A stretch of 64,000 nucleotides of DNA from the NCBI RefSeq assembly GCF_009708175.1, contig NZ_WMBB01000020.1, forward strand, positions 1 to 64,000, given 5' to 3'. This DNA comes from Nocardia aurantiaca. GTDB taxonomy: Bacteria; Actinomycetota; Actinomycetes; Mycobacteriales; Mycobacteriaceae. This document shows positions 32,073 through 40,617 of the stretch, piece by piece; positions within the stretch are counted from its first letter, which is position 1; every line of letters begins with the position of its first letter. The translations under genes and the position numbers were made by a program. A model generated the notes under the pieces. That model was not told the origin of the DNA, did no database searches, and saw only the letters and a program-made list of their open reading frames with translations.

Positions 32073-32420
32073 GTGACCGACACGCTGCCACCCTGCCCCG
32101 TCTGCTCGAGCGAATACACCTATGTGGTGAGCGAACTGCTGACCTGCCCGGAGTGCGCCCACGAGTGGACGCTCGAGGCCGAGAGCGGTGCGGCCGAGGA
32201 CGGCGTGATCCGGGACGCGGTCGGCAATGTGCTCGCCGACGGCGACACCGTGACCGTGATCAAAACCCTCAAGGTGAAAGGCAGCCCGACCGGCATCAAG
32301 GCGGGCACCAAGGTGCGAAATATCCGCCTGGTGCCCGGAGTCGGCGACCACGATATCGATTGCAAGGTCGACGGGATTGGTGCGATGCAGCTGAAATCTA
32401 GTGTGGTCAAGAAGGTCTGA
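32073..32420 (+). CDS. PhnA/YjdM-type zinc-ribbon protein
   Basis: A 115-residue protein with an N-terminal zinc ribbon (PCPVCSS... TCPECAHEW, four cysteines) followed by the PhnA domain (DAVGNVLADGDTVTVIKTLKVKGS and GTKVRNIRLVPGVGDHDIDCKVDGIG). PhnA of E. coli was long linked to alkylphosphonate use by location, but the biochemical role of this short form is not established. The GTG at 32073 gives the family length; AAGGAC lies seven bases upstream. It lies 47 bp after the hydrolase gene and may share its transcript. Confidence 0.92.
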   Translation: MTDTLPPCPVCSSEYTYVVSELLTCPECAHEWTLEAESGAAEDGVIRDAVGNVLADGDTVTVIKTLKVKGSPTGIKAGTKVRNIRLVPGVGDHDIDCKVDGIGAMQLKSSVVKKV

Positions 32421-32441
32421 GCCGGTCGAGCGCGAACAGCG

Positions 32442-32789
32442 CTAGCGCGCACCGAGTTCGGCGGCGATCGCGCCGGCGAGCAGAGCGCGGGCACGATCGA
32501 GGGTGAGCGAGCCGCTGTGCCAGCGCTCGCTCAGCCCCTCGACCAGTGCGGTGAGCCGTTCCGCGACGGCGGCGACGTCGAGATCCAGTGCGATGGAACC
32601 AGCGGGCAGAAGGACTGCAATCCTGACTGAATTTTCAGTCAAGAGAGGCGGCGCAGCTACCTCGGCGCGATCGAGCGGCTTCACGAAGGCGAACTCACCG
32701 GCTTCATTGCATGGAAGCCGTACATCTTTGCGCGCCAACGCCATTCGCGACTCGGCCGCTCCAGGGTCGAGCTGACCACGATCATTCAT
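32442..32789 (-). pseudogene. Remnant of a TetR-type regulator (C-terminal part)
   Basis: The last 60 or so codons read as a TetR/BetI-type ligand domain end (LDLDVAAVAERLTALVEGLSERW, then LTLDRARALLAGAIAAELG). No N-terminal helix-turn-helix precedes; the upstream codons (to 32789) are a short unrelated-looking sequence with many charged residues. I infer that deletion or rearrangement removed the DNA-binding half. A functional short protein cannot be ruled out. Confidence 0.45.
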
Positions 32790-32958
32790 GGGAAGGACAC
32801 CAGGGTGTGGCGGGCAAGGGCTTCGACCTGACCGAGAATCGGCATGCGGCCGCGGTCCGCATCACCGGCCCTCAGACCGACCTGCTCTGCCGACGGAGCG
32901 AGCGGATGCCCGCAGACGCGAGACCGGTCTCAGTGCTGATCATGCCGCCGGACCCGAC

Positions 32959-32980
32959 CTGGATCTGGATCTGGATCTGG
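32959..32980. repeat. Short tandem repeat (CTGGAT) x 3.7
   Basis: Nearly four perfect hexamer units in the 620-bp stretch between the PhnA-like gene and the secreted-protein gene. Otherwise that stretch holds only the TetR remnant; no complete gene seen. Such hexamers can expand or contract by slippage. Confidence 0.6.
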
Positions 32981-33041
32981 AACCACCGAATTCGGCCATC
33001 TCACCCCTACCGGGCCCGAACGCGCGTCAGACTCGAAAGCC

Positions 33042-33773
33042 ATGACCACGGTCCGCATTACCGCCACCCTGGCCGCTGTGCTCGTGATCACCGGCGCCGG
33101 CGCGGTGGCCCTCGGTCCGGCCATCCCGCCCGCGCGGGCCTACGGACCGGCGTCATGCGTTCCGGGGAACCCCACCCAGCCCACCTCCGAGCTGTTCGCC
33201 ACCAACAACACCGCCACCATCGCCGACCCGGCCGATCCTCGGCTGGGCGACCGGCTCTCGCAGTTCGAGATCGAGGTGGACGCGACCGCGCTCACCGAAC
33301 TCGCGCTGCCGGTCGGCTCGGAACTGCTCGACGGCGTGTTCTGGTCCTCGGACACGGGGACCAGCACCTATGAGAGGTTCCGCCAGTTCCAACTGGCTTG
33401 TACCGACTACAAGAATCTGTGCTGGGTCGCCGACGACCTGCGCGTTCGCTACAACCAGGCATCGGTGCTGACCTTCGAGTACCTGCCCGGCCAGGACGCC
33501 CGCGCCAATGGCTTCACCGTCACCGTCCCGGGCATCGACCGCGCCCGCTTCCACGATGCCCTGGTCGCCGATCCCGTGGTGCGTGATCGGCTCGGCGGCG
33601 GCTCGGTCACCGAATCCGGCAATCTGATCCTGGTGGCCGACCGGGCCGATATGAGCCTGGTCCAGGATTTCGTGATCGGACTCGGCGGCGAATGGAGTGA
33701 CAGCCAACTGCGTTACGGCGACCGCGAATTCGTTCACGGCACCGGCACGACGGCTCTGGCGTGCGAGCTGTGA
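33042..33773 (+). CDS. Secreted protein of unknown function
   Basis: A 243-residue protein with a Sec signal peptide (about residues 1-33: MTTVRITATLAAVLVITGAGAVAL, then ARA-YGP). The mature part has cysteine pairs (PASCVPG, LACTDYKNLCW, ALACEL) and polar, Asp/Thr-rich sequence with a possible ferredoxin-like C-terminal half (DQ-like VTVPGIDRARFHDALV and MSLVQDFVIGLGG). No family identified. ATG at 33042 is the only start that gives a complete signal peptide. It stands alone; the neighbours on both sides are on unrelated units. Confidence 0.78.
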   Translation: MTTVRITATLAAVLVITGAGAVALGPAIPPARAYGPASCVPGNPTQPTSELFATNNTATIADPADPRLGDRLSQFEIEVDATALTELALPVGSELLDGVFWSSDTGTSTYERFRQFQLACTDYKNLCWVADDLRVRYNQASVLTFEYLPGQDARANGFTVTVPGIDRARFHDALVADPVVRDRLGGGSVTESGNLILVADRADMSLVQDFVIGLGGEWSDSQLRYGDREFVHGTGTTALACEL

Positions 33774-34119
33774 GCGCCGGTCCGGAATGCGCGGGGCTGT
33801 CGGACCTGGACAATTCACCCGCTGCTGGCACATCCCCATGAAGGCCACGATCATCGCCGCCGCCGAGGCCGATCGCCGGGCGGCGCGCCGCGCGAAGACC
33901 ATGGCGGCCGCGCTGATCCGCCCGCACCGATCCGCGGATATCTGACGGGCAACGCTGTCCGATCCAGGCTCTCATGAGGGTTCTCGCTGTGGCGCAGCGG
34001 TTTCCGCGGCTACTCGACTTGCGGCTCACTTCCGTGGGAAGCGTCTCGCGCGCGATGTCGGCGGCCCGATACAGGTCGGCGGATCGGACGTGACGGGCCG
34101 GTCGGCTTAATCTCGATTC
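33774..34119. other. Intergenic stretch; one doubtful 35-codon frame
   Basis: Between the secreted protein and the GntR gene. A plus-strand frame from an ATG at 33838 to 33945 encodes MKATIIAAAEADRRAARRAK and 15 more residues; it looks protein-like but has no ribosome binding site. A TAATCT box at 34108-34113 lies 6 bp before the GntR start, which suggests a leaderless GntR transcript. Confidence 0.35.
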
Positions 34120-34788
34120 ATGGTGTCGGGGATGAACGGGGCGGGGTTGCCGCCGAGTTTGGTGGAAGTGGCGACGCGACAGGTGCGGGCCGAGGTGCTC
34201 AGCGGGGTGTTCGAGCCCGGGGAGCGGATCGGGGAGGAGGCGCTGTGCGCGCGGCTGGGGACCAGCCGGGCGCCGGTGCGGGAGGCGTTGCGACTGCTGG
34301 CTCAGGAGGGGCTGATCGAGCATGTGCCGCGGCGGGGGTTCCGGGTGGCGGTGTGGTCGAAGACCGACATTCTGCAGCTGTTCGAATTGCGGCGGGTATT
34401 GGAGCGGCATGCCATCGACAGCGCGTTTCCGCTTCCGGCGGACGGCGATCCGCTGCGGGAGGTGCGGGCGGCACTCGACCGGATGCGGGCGGCCGACGCC
34501 GCGGAGGACCTCATCGAGCGCGACAATGCCCATCGACGCTTCCACGCCGCCATCGTGGCGCTGGCGGGCAACCGGCAGTTGAACCTGGCCTATGAGCCGA
34601 TCCTGCTGAAGCTGCAGCTGCCGATGGCCCGCAATTTGCGCACCGAGGCGCGGATCTCACAGCGACGCAGTGGAGTTCGCCGGCACGCCGAGCTGCTGGA
34701 GGCGCTGGAATGCGGTGATGCCGCCGTCGCGTCCGATGCGTTGCTGCGGCACGGGGAGCTGGCCTACCTGGACCTGGATATCGGCTAA
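34120..34788 (+). CDS. GntR-family regulator (FadR/FCD type) of the biuret operon
   Basis: A 222-residue regulator. Residues about 13-80 are the winged helix (VRAEVLSGVFEPGERIGEEALCARLGTSRAPVREALRLL), residues about 95-215 the all-helical FCD ligand domain, with the metal/ligand-binding Asp/His spaced as RDNAHRRFHAAI and RHAELLEALECGD. It lies immediately before the allophanate hydrolase gene, same strand, 56 bp apart, so it likely controls that operon, in response to an intermediate such as biuret or allophanate (inference). Confidence 0.9.
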   Translation: MVSGMNGAGLPPSLVEVATRQVRAEVLSGVFEPGERIGEEALCARLGTSRAPVREALRLLAQEGLIEHVPRRGFRVAVWSKTDILQLFELRRVLERHAIDSAFPLPADGDPLREVRAALDRMRAADAAEDLIERDNAHRRFHAAIVALAGNRQLNLAYEPILLKLQLPMARNLRTEARISQRRSGVRRHAELLEALECGDAAVASDALLRHGELAYLDLDIG

Positions 34789-34823
34789 CACAGCGGATAC
34801 ATTGCGAGACCGTCGATTTCACA

Positions 34824-34843
34824 TATTCTGTCGACAATCGACA
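34824..34843 (+). promoter_or_regulatory. -10 box and palindrome TGTCGA-CAA-TCGACA before atzF
   Basis: TATTCT at 34824-34829 is a plausible -10, and an inverted repeat with 6-bp arms (34829-34843) fills the whole gap to the ATG at 34845. There is no ribosome binding site, so the message may be leaderless, with the GntR protein binding over the start of transcription. Confidence 0.5.
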
Positions 34844-34844
34844 A

Positions 34845-36230
34845 ATGCTGAACGGTCCCACGGTCGCGGAGATTCTGGCCTCACACGAGAGCGGCAGTGG
34901 CTCCCCGACCCACACCGCCACACGGGTCGCCGATGCCATCGCCGCGCGGGGCGCGGACGGCACCTGGATCACGCCGGTTCCGCGTGAGCAGTTGCTGGCC
35001 GCCGCGGCCGAGATCGAGCGCCGCCCCGGGGCGCGCACACTACCGCTCTACGGTGTTCCGTTCGGTGTGAAGGACAGCATCGACGTGGCGGGCTGGCCCA
35101 CCACCCTCGCCTGCCCCGACTTCGCCTACACAGCCGCCGAAACGGCGCCCGCGGTCCAGAGCCTGCTGGACGCGGGCGCACTGTTCGTGGGCAAGACCAA
35201 TCTGGACCAGTTCGCGACGGGCCTCAACGGCACCCGCACGCCCTACCCGATTCCGCGCAGCGTCTACGGCGGTGAAATGATCTGCGGCGGTTCCAGTTCC
35301 GGGTCGGCACGTGCGGTGGCACTGGGCGAAGTTCCGTTCTGCGTGGCCACCGACACGGCCGGATCGGGCCGGGTGCCGGCCGCGCTCAACGGGATTCTCG
35401 GCTGGAAGCCGTCGCGCGGTCTCATCAGTGCGGTGGGCCTGGTGCCGGCGTGCAAATCACTGGACTGCATGACTCTGATGGCCACCACGGTGGAGGATCT
35501 GGACCGCGTCTTCGATGTGATCGCCGGCGTGGATTCGGAGGATCCGTGGAGCCGGGCGCGCGGGCCGCGCTTCGGCGGCGGTCCGCTGCGGGTCGGGCTG
35601 CCCGCCGTGACCGAGCTGGAGTTCTTCGGCGACGAGGTGTTCCGCGCCGCGCACCTCGGGGTGCGGGATCGGCTGGGAGGGTTTGGATTCGAGTGTGTAC
35701 CGGCCACTCTCGAGCCCTTCCTGGCCGCGGGCGAACTGCTGTATCAAGGCCCGTGGGTGGCCGAGCGGCTGGTGGAGTTCGAGACCTTCCTCGAGGCCCG
35801 TCCCGGCTCGATCCTGCCGGTGATCCGCGAGATCCTCACCGGCGGGTTCCGATTCACCGCGGTCGAGGTGTTCCGCGCGCAGCAACGCCTGCAGGAGCTG
35901 CGCGCGACAGTGGCGCGGCTGTGGGTCGACGTCGATGTGATGGTGGTGCCCACCATCGGCACCACCTTCACGGTCGCGCAGGTGCTGGCCGACCCCATTG
36001 CCACCAATACGATGCTGGGCCACTACACCCACTTCGGGAATCTGCTGGATCTCACCGCGGTGTCGGTGCCCGTGGGCACCGCGGCGGACGGCCGCCCGCT
36101 GGCGGTGATGGTCTTCGGGCCCGCTCTCGCGGACGATACCGTGCTCGCGGCCGCCGCCCGCATCCTCGACGAGCCGCGCCCGGCGGTGGCGCATTCGGAT
36201 CTCCGGCTCACACAGAAAGAACGACAATGA
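34845..36230 (+). CDS. atzF: Allophanate hydrolase (AtzF-type amidase)
   Basis: A 461-residue amidase-signature enzyme. The Ser-cisSer-Lys triad is complete: K76 in PFGVKDSID, S150 in GGSSSGSA and S174 in DTAGSGR, with the same spacing (74 and 24 residues) as K91/S165/S189 of AtzF. Expected reaction: hydrolysis of allophanate to dicarboxyammonia, giving ammonia and CO2. The C-terminal domain of about 130 residues found in full-length AtzF is absent, so it is the short form. It precedes and overlaps the biuret-hydrolase-like gene by four bases (ATGA). Confidence 0.85.
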   Translation: MLNGPTVAEILASHESGSGSPTHTATRVADAIAARGADGTWITPVPREQLLAAAAEIERRPGARTLPLYGVPFGVKDSIDVAGWPTTLACPDFAYTAAETAPAVQSLLDAGALFVGKTNLDQFATGLNGTRTPYPIPRSVYGGEMICGGSSSGSARAVALGEVPFCVATDTAGSGRVPAALNGILGWKPSRGLISAVGLVPACKSLDCMTLMATTVEDLDRVFDVIAGVDSEDPWSRARGPRFGGGPLRVGLPAVTELEFFGDEVFRAAHLGVRDRLGGFGFECVPATLEPFLAAGELLYQGPWVAERLVEFETFLEARPGSILPVIREILTGGFRFTAVEVFRAQQRLQELRATVARLWVDVDVMVVPTIGTTFTVAQVLADPIATNTMLGHYTHFGNLLDLTAVSVPVGTAADGRPLAVMVFGPALADDTVLAAAARILDEPRPAVAHSDLRLTQKERQ

Positions 36231-36925
36231 CGGCCGTCCACCACATTCCGGCGCAACCCGCCGATTTCCCCTTCGCCCCCGACTCCCTCGCGCTGGTTGT
36301 CATCGACATGCAGCGTGATTTCCTGCTTCCCGGCGGCTTCGGCGAGAGCCTCGGTAATGACGTGGCCCTGCTGCGCGCCGTCATCGATCCGCTGGCGGCG
36401 CTGCTGGCCGCAGCCCGTGCGGCCGGGATACCCGTCATCCACACCCGGGAGGGCCATCTGCCGGACCTTTCGGATTGCCCACCCGCGAAACTGTTGCGAG
36501 GCAATCCATCCCACCGCATCGGCGACGCGGGCCGATTCGGGCGCATCCTGATCCGCGGCGAGTACGGCCACGACATCATCGACGAACTGGCGCCCGCCGA
36601 GGGCGAGTTCGTGATCGACAAGCCCGGGAAAGGCGCGTTCTACGCCACCGAGCTGTCGGACGTGCTGGTACGCAACGGAATCCGCCATCTACTGATCACC
36701 GGCGTCACCACCGAGGTCTGTGTGCACACCACGGTCCGCGAAGCCAACGACCGCGGTTACGAGTGCCTGGTCGTCTCCGACTGTGTCGGTTCGTATTTCC
36801 CGGAGTTCCAGCGCGCCGGACTGGCCATGATCGCCGCGCAGGGCGGGATCTTCGGCTGGGTCGCCGATTCCGCGGCAGTCCGCGGCGCGCTCGAATCCGC
36901 CTTCTCTCCCATTCCGGCCCAGTGA
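36227..36925 (+). CDS. biuH: Isochorismatase-family biuret amidohydrolase
   Basis: A 232-residue cysteine hydrolase; the length equals known BiuH. The triad is D27 (VVIDMQRDF), K132 (FVIDKPGKGAFYAT) and C165 (GVTTEVCVHTT), with the same 33-residue Lys-Cys distance seen in BiuH. Biuret hydrolase yields allophanate and ammonia, feeding AtzF directly. RutB-type ureidoacrylate hydrolase is the alternative; the adjoining atzF favours biuret. Start overlaps the atzF stop by four bases. Cytosolic. Confidence 0.83.
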   Translation: MTAVHHIPAQPADFPFAPDSLALVVIDMQRDFLLPGGFGESLGNDVALLRAVIDPLAALLAAARAAGIPVIHTREGHLPDLSDCPPAKLLRGNPSHRIGDAGRFGRILIRGEYGHDIIDELAPAEGEFVIDKPGKGAFYATELSDVLVRNGIRHLLITGVTTEVCVHTTVREANDRGYECLVVSDCVGSYFPEFQRAGLAMIAAQGGIFGWVADSAAVRGALESAFSPIPAQ

Positions 36926-36937
36926 ACAGGAATTCCG

Positions 36938-38521
36938 ATGTCCGTCGAAACCCAACTGCCCGGTGAAACCGGCGCCACCGCACCCTTGTCGCTGCCGTGG
37001 TGGACCCGCGGCGACACCAATGCCTTCTTCGGCCTGTCGTTCAATATCCTTGTCAATGTCCTGACCCTCACCACGCTGTCCATCGCGGTGGTCAAGATCC
37101 CCAGCACCGATGTGCTGGGCACCGTGCTGCCCGCGCTCGGGGTCGCGCTGGTGCTGGGCAACCTCTACTACATGACGCTGGCGCGGCGACTGGCCCGGCG
37201 CGAGAGGCGGGCCACGGTCACGGCGCTGCCGTACGGCCCGAGCGTGCCGCACATGTTCATCGTGGTGTTCGTGGTCATGCTGCCGATCTATCTGAAGACG
37301 AACGACCCGATGAAGGCGTGGTCGGCAGGACTGGCCTGGGCCTTCATGATCGGTGTGATCGTTATGATCGGCGCGTTCGTGGGCCCTTCCATCCGCCGCA
37401 TCACGCCGCGCGCCGCCATGCTGGGCACCCTCGCGGGCATCTCCATCACCTTCATCGCCATGCGGCCCGCCGCCCAGATGTGGGAGGCGGCCTGGATCGG
37501 GTTGCCGGTGCTGGCCATCATTCTCATCGGCTTCTTCACCGATGTGCGGTTGCCGGGCAATGTGCCGATCGGACTGGCGGCGCTGCTGACGGGCACGGCC
37601 ATCGGCTGGATCGGCGGTTACATGTCGGTGCCCGATGTCTCCAAGGCCGCGCACGACATCGCCCTAGGGCTGCCGGATCTGCGCCTGCACCTGCTCTTCG
37701 ACGGACTGGCTCATCTGGCTCCGCTGCTGGCCACCGCGATTCCCCTGGGCGTCTACAACTTCACAGAGGCCATGAGCAATGTGGAAAGCGCCGCCGCGGC
37801 GGGCGACAACTACAACCTCCGCAGTGTGCTGCTGGCCGACGGGTTCGGCGCGATCATCGGATCCGGATTCGGATCCCCGTTCCCGCCGGCCGTCTACATC
37901 GGCCACCCCGGCTGGAAGGACGCGGGCGGGCGCACCGGCTACTCCCTGGCCGGCGGCGCGATCATCGGGTTGATGTGTCTGCTGGGCCTTTTCGGAGTGC
38001 TCGCCACACTGCTGCCCATTCCGGCGATCGTGCCTATCCTGCTGTACATCGGTCTGCTGATCGGGGCACAGGCTTTCCAAGCGGTGCCGCGCCTGCACGC
38101 GGTGGCGGTCGTGGCCGCGCTCCTGCCGAACCTGGCGGAGTGGGGTGTCGGCCAGATCGACAATGCGCTCAGCGCGGCGGGCACCACCGCGGACAAGCTC
38201 GGCATGGGCGCGCTCGGGCAGGCCGGAGTGGTGTACGACGGACTGAAGACGCTCGGCGAGGGTGCGGTGCTGGCCGGGCTGGTGTTGGGCACGATGGTGA
38301 CCTTTGTGCTCGAAAAGCGTTTCCGGGCAGCGGCTCTCGCCTCTTCAGTGGGAGCGGTGCTCAGTTTCGTGGGGTTGATCCATGCCGCCGAGGTCGGCTG
38401 GGCGGCCGCGCCGAAGGTCGCGCTCGGGTACCTGTTCTTCGGCCTGGTGTGCCTGGCCTGCTCGTTCCTGCGCCCCACCGTTACGGCTGGTCCAGCGCCG
38501 GCTGAACCGGTCGCGGGCTAG
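36938..38521 (+). CDS. Xanthine/uracil-type (NCS2-like) permease
   Basis: A 527-residue membrane protein with about 12-14 helices. It starts 12 bp after the biuret-hydrolase stop. The opening (PLPWWTRGDTNAFFGLSF-like) and the GDNYNLRSVLLADGFGAIIGSGFGSPFPPAVYIGHPGWK block resemble the AzgA/NCS2-related group of nucleobase carriers, with the charged NVESAAAAGDNY motif in a mid-protein helix. Being in the same transcript, it probably imports the substrate of the pathway, such as biuret, cyanurate or a related ureide. The exact substrate is inference. Confidence 0.85.
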   Translation: MSVETQLPGETGATAPLSLPWWTRGDTNAFFGLSFNILVNVLTLTTLSIAVVKIPSTDVLGTVLPALGVALVLGNLYYMTLARRLARRERRATVTALPYGPSVPHMFIVVFVVMLPIYLKTNDPMKAWSAGLAWAFMIGVIVMIGAFVGPSIRRITPRAAMLGTLAGISITFIAMRPAAQMWEAAWIGLPVLAIILIGFFTDVRLPGNVPIGLAALLTGTAIGWIGGYMSVPDVSKAAHDIALGLPDLRLHLLFDGLAHLAPLLATAIPLGVYNFTEAMSNVESAAAAGDNYNLRSVLLADGFGAIIGSGFGSPFPPAVYIGHPGWKDAGGRTGYSLAGGAIIGLMCLLGLFGVLATLLPIPAIVPILLYIGLLIGAQAFQAVPRLHAVAVVAALLPNLAEWGVGQIDNALSAAGTTADKLGMGALGQAGVVYDGLKTLGEGAVLAGLVLGTMVTFVLEKRFRAAALASSVGAVLSFVGLIHAAEVGWAAAPKVALGYLFFGLVCLACSFLRPTVTAGPAPAEPVAG

Positions 38522-38603
38522 GTCTGCGGGATCGAGGCGCAGGAGTCGGCATCGAGGGCGAAGGCCCAGGCCACGCCCTCTCTGGCGGTGCGGGTGGCGG
38601 ATG

Positions 38604-38780
38604 TTACCCGGTCTGATCCATCTCCTCCAGAAAAATCCGCAACCCCTCCCCGATCTTCCCCGCGGCATTCTCCAGCTGTTCCGGCGACAACGCCTTCCCG
38701 AACGACGCCGCCTTCAACAATTGCCGCTGCACCTCTTTGAGGTTCATCGTCGCCCAGTCGCGTCGTGAGAGTTCCGGCAT
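38604..38780 (-). CDS. Small hypothetical protein
   Basis: A 58-residue frame beginning MPELSRRDWATMNLKEVQRQ, with the amphipathic helical end KIGEGLRIFLEEMDQTG. The amino-acid composition is protein-like although the ribosome binding site is weak. It is antisense to the end of the permease operon region and unrelated to it. No family recognised. A start at the internal ATG (MNLKEVQ) would give 47 residues. Confidence 0.42.
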   Translation of the reverse strand: MPELSRRDWATMNLKEVQRQLLKAASFGKALSPEQLENAAGKIGEGLRIFLEEMDQTG

Positions 38781-39068
38781 GGCCCGGAACGATACCTCGA
38801 GTAGAACGTTTGTTCGAGTCCTGTTTTCGGCCATCGGCCCCGCTATCGAAACGAGAGGCTTGCCCCTGGCCGGAACCGGTCTCGGCGTCCGGCCCATCGG
38901 CGCGCCCGCACTCCGTTACCACACGCCCCGACGCCCTCTAACGTTCCGCCGCACGGCGCACCGAAAATCGAATGGGGCCGCGCATGGCCCACGAACCGAA
39001 ACACCACACGCACCCGCGCCTTCGCCGCGGCAACCCAACCACACCGATCGAACGGAACCCTCACCCGC

Positions 39069-39482
39069 ATGGCCTCCATCCGCCACGAGATCGCGATAAA
39101 CGCTTCCCCACAACATGTGTGGGATGTCCTGCGCGATGTCGGCGCCGTCCATGACCGACTGCTACCCGGCCGGGTGGCCGATACCCGGCTCGAGGGCCCG
39201 CACCGGTTCCTCGCCTTCCCGGACGGACACATCATCCGCGAATTGCTCATCACCATCGACGACGACACCCGCCGCCTGGTCTACTCGGTCCGCGAAGGAG
39301 CCCGTCCCGCGCTCGACTACCACCACGCGTCCTTCGAAGTCCACGCCGACGGCGCCCGATCCCGCCTGGTATGGACCACCGACGTCCTCCCCGACACCGC
39401 CGCCCCCGAAATCCGGATCCGCACCGGGTTCGGAATCGCCGAAATGAAGCAGGCGATCGAAGCATCCGCCGACCCCGACTGA
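39069..39482 (+). CDS. SRPBCC (START/Bet v 1-fold) family protein
   Basis: A 137-residue protein beginning MASIRHEIAINASPQHVWDVLRDVGAVHDRLLPG, the typical SRPBCC start with the conserved ASPQHVWDVL, and later FPDGHIIRELLITIDDDTRRLVYSV and LVWTTDVLPDTAAPEIR. These domains bind hydrophobic ligands or act as polyketide cyclases. The ligand is unknown. It lies about 50 bp before a putative ECF41 promoter and may be separate from the sigma gene. The start has only a weak ribosome binding site. Confidence 0.82.
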   Translation: MASIRHEIAINASPQHVWDVLRDVGAVHDRLLPGRVADTRLEGPHRFLAFPDGHIIRELLITIDDDTRRLVYSVREGARPALDYHHASFEVHADGARSRLVWTTDVLPDTAAPEIRIRTGFGIAEMKQAIEASADPD

Positions 39483-39535
39483 TTCGACGGCAGAGACCTC
39501 CTGCGACCCACTTCAAGATCAATTACGGGTCCCGG

Positions 39536-39562
39536 TGTCACAGAACGGACGGGGGCGGTGTC
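39536..39562 (+). promoter_or_regulatory. ECF41-type promoter (TGTCACA-N16-TGTC) of the first sigma gene
   Basis: TGTCACA (39536-39542) and TGTC (39559-39562) are 16 bp apart, one base off the described ECF41 consensus TGTCACA-N16-CGTC. It lies about 40 bp before the sigma ATG at 39603, implying autoregulation. Confidence 0.62.
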
Positions 39563-39602
39563 TAGTGGGTGACACGGTGGAGACTGAGGACAGGAGCCAG
39601 CC

Positions 39603-40490
39603 ATGACCGGAACCACGGCCGCGACCGAGGCGTTCGTCGCGCAGCGGAACCTGCTGTTCACGGTGGCCTACGAGATGCTCGGGTCGGCGGCCGACGCCGA
39701 GGACGTGCTGCAGGAGACGTGGCTGCGGTGGACCGGTGTCGACCTCGACACGGTGCTGGATCAGCGGGCGTACCTGGTGCGGATCACCACCCGGCAGGCG
39801 CTGGTGCGGCTGCGGACGCTGGGGCGGCGCAAGGAGTCCTATGTCGGGCCGTGGCTGCCCGAACCGCTGCTGACCACGCCGGACGTGGCCGAGGACATCG
39901 AACTGGCCGAGAGCGTCTCGATGGCCATGCTGCTGGTGCTCGAAACGCTCACGCCGACCGAGCGGGCGGTGTTCGTGCTGCGCGAGGTGTTCGATCTGCC
40001 CTATGACGAGATCGCCGAGGCCGTCGACAAGACACCGGCCGCGGTGCGTCAGATCGCCCATCGCGCCCGCTCGCACGTCGCGTCGCGCCGGCCGCGCGGG
40101 GTCGTGTCCCCGGCGGAGACCCGCGGCGTGCTCGAGGCCTTCCAGCGCGCCCTCGAAACCGGTGACCTGCAGGGACTGCTCGATCTGCTGGCGCCCGACG
40201 TGGTCGCCCTGGGCGACGGCGGCGGCATCAAACAGGCGCTGCCGCGACCCATTACCGGCGCGCACCAGGTGGCGCGGCTGTTCACCAAGGGCTGGAGGAT
40301 CTTCGAGCCGGAGCTGGCGATCGAACCGGCCATGGTCAATGGCCATCCGGCGCTGGTCTTCCGGCACGGCGACGAGGTCGACGCCGTCCTGGCGATCCGC
40401 ATCGACGACGGGCTCATCACCGGGTTCTACACGGTGCGCAACCCGGAGAAGCTGTCGCACATGGAGCAGGAAACCGCGCTGAGCCGCTGA
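39603..40490 (+). CDS. ECF41 (SigJ-like) RNA polymerase sigma factor, copy 1
   Basis: A 295-residue ECF sigma factor with sigma2 (residues about 12-75, LLFTVAYEMLGSAADAEDVLQETWLRW), sigma4 (about 110-175, TPTERAVFVLREVFDLPYDEIA) and a SnoaL-like C-terminal regulatory domain. ECF41 hallmarks are all present: WLPEPL in the linker, the DGGG motif, and the NPEKL motif at the end of the extension, which in this group acts as a built-in anti-sigma/activation element instead of a separate anti-sigma factor. The copy at 51773 is a close paralogue. The ATG at 39603 follows GGAG(CC). Confidence 0.93.
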   Translation: MTGTTAATEAFVAQRNLLFTVAYEMLGSAADAEDVLQETWLRWTGVDLDTVLDQRAYLVRITTRQALVRLRTLGRRKESYVGPWLPEPLLTTPDVAEDIELAESVSMAMLLVLETLTPTERAVFVLREVFDLPYDEIAEAVDKTPAAVRQIAHRARSHVASRRPRGVVSPAETRGVLEAFQRALETGDLQGLLDLLAPDVVALGDGGGIKQALPRPITGAHQVARLFTKGWRIFEPELAIEPAMVNGHPALVFRHGDEVDAVLAIRIDDGLITGFYTVRNPEKLSHMEQETALSR

Positions 40491-40617
40491 GTCCGGCTAC
40501 CCGGCCGGGTCGTTCGGGTACGCGTCCACGGCGCTGCGGGCCGGATCGGCCATGCGGGCGCCGTAGGACTCGTGCCCGCCGCCAGCGAATTCCGTTGCGC
40601 GCCTTTGCCGCTGGCAG

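Noticed and set aside
36997..38505. A 502-codon Arg/His-rich frame overlapping the permease gene on the same strand
   Set aside because: Frame-shifted shadow of the NCS2-like permease, which has proper membrane segments.
40499..40510. ACCCGGCCGGGT palindrome after the first sigma gene as operator
   Set aside because: It is GC-only, of a kind frequent by chance in this DNA, and lies downstream of a stop; at most a weak terminator.
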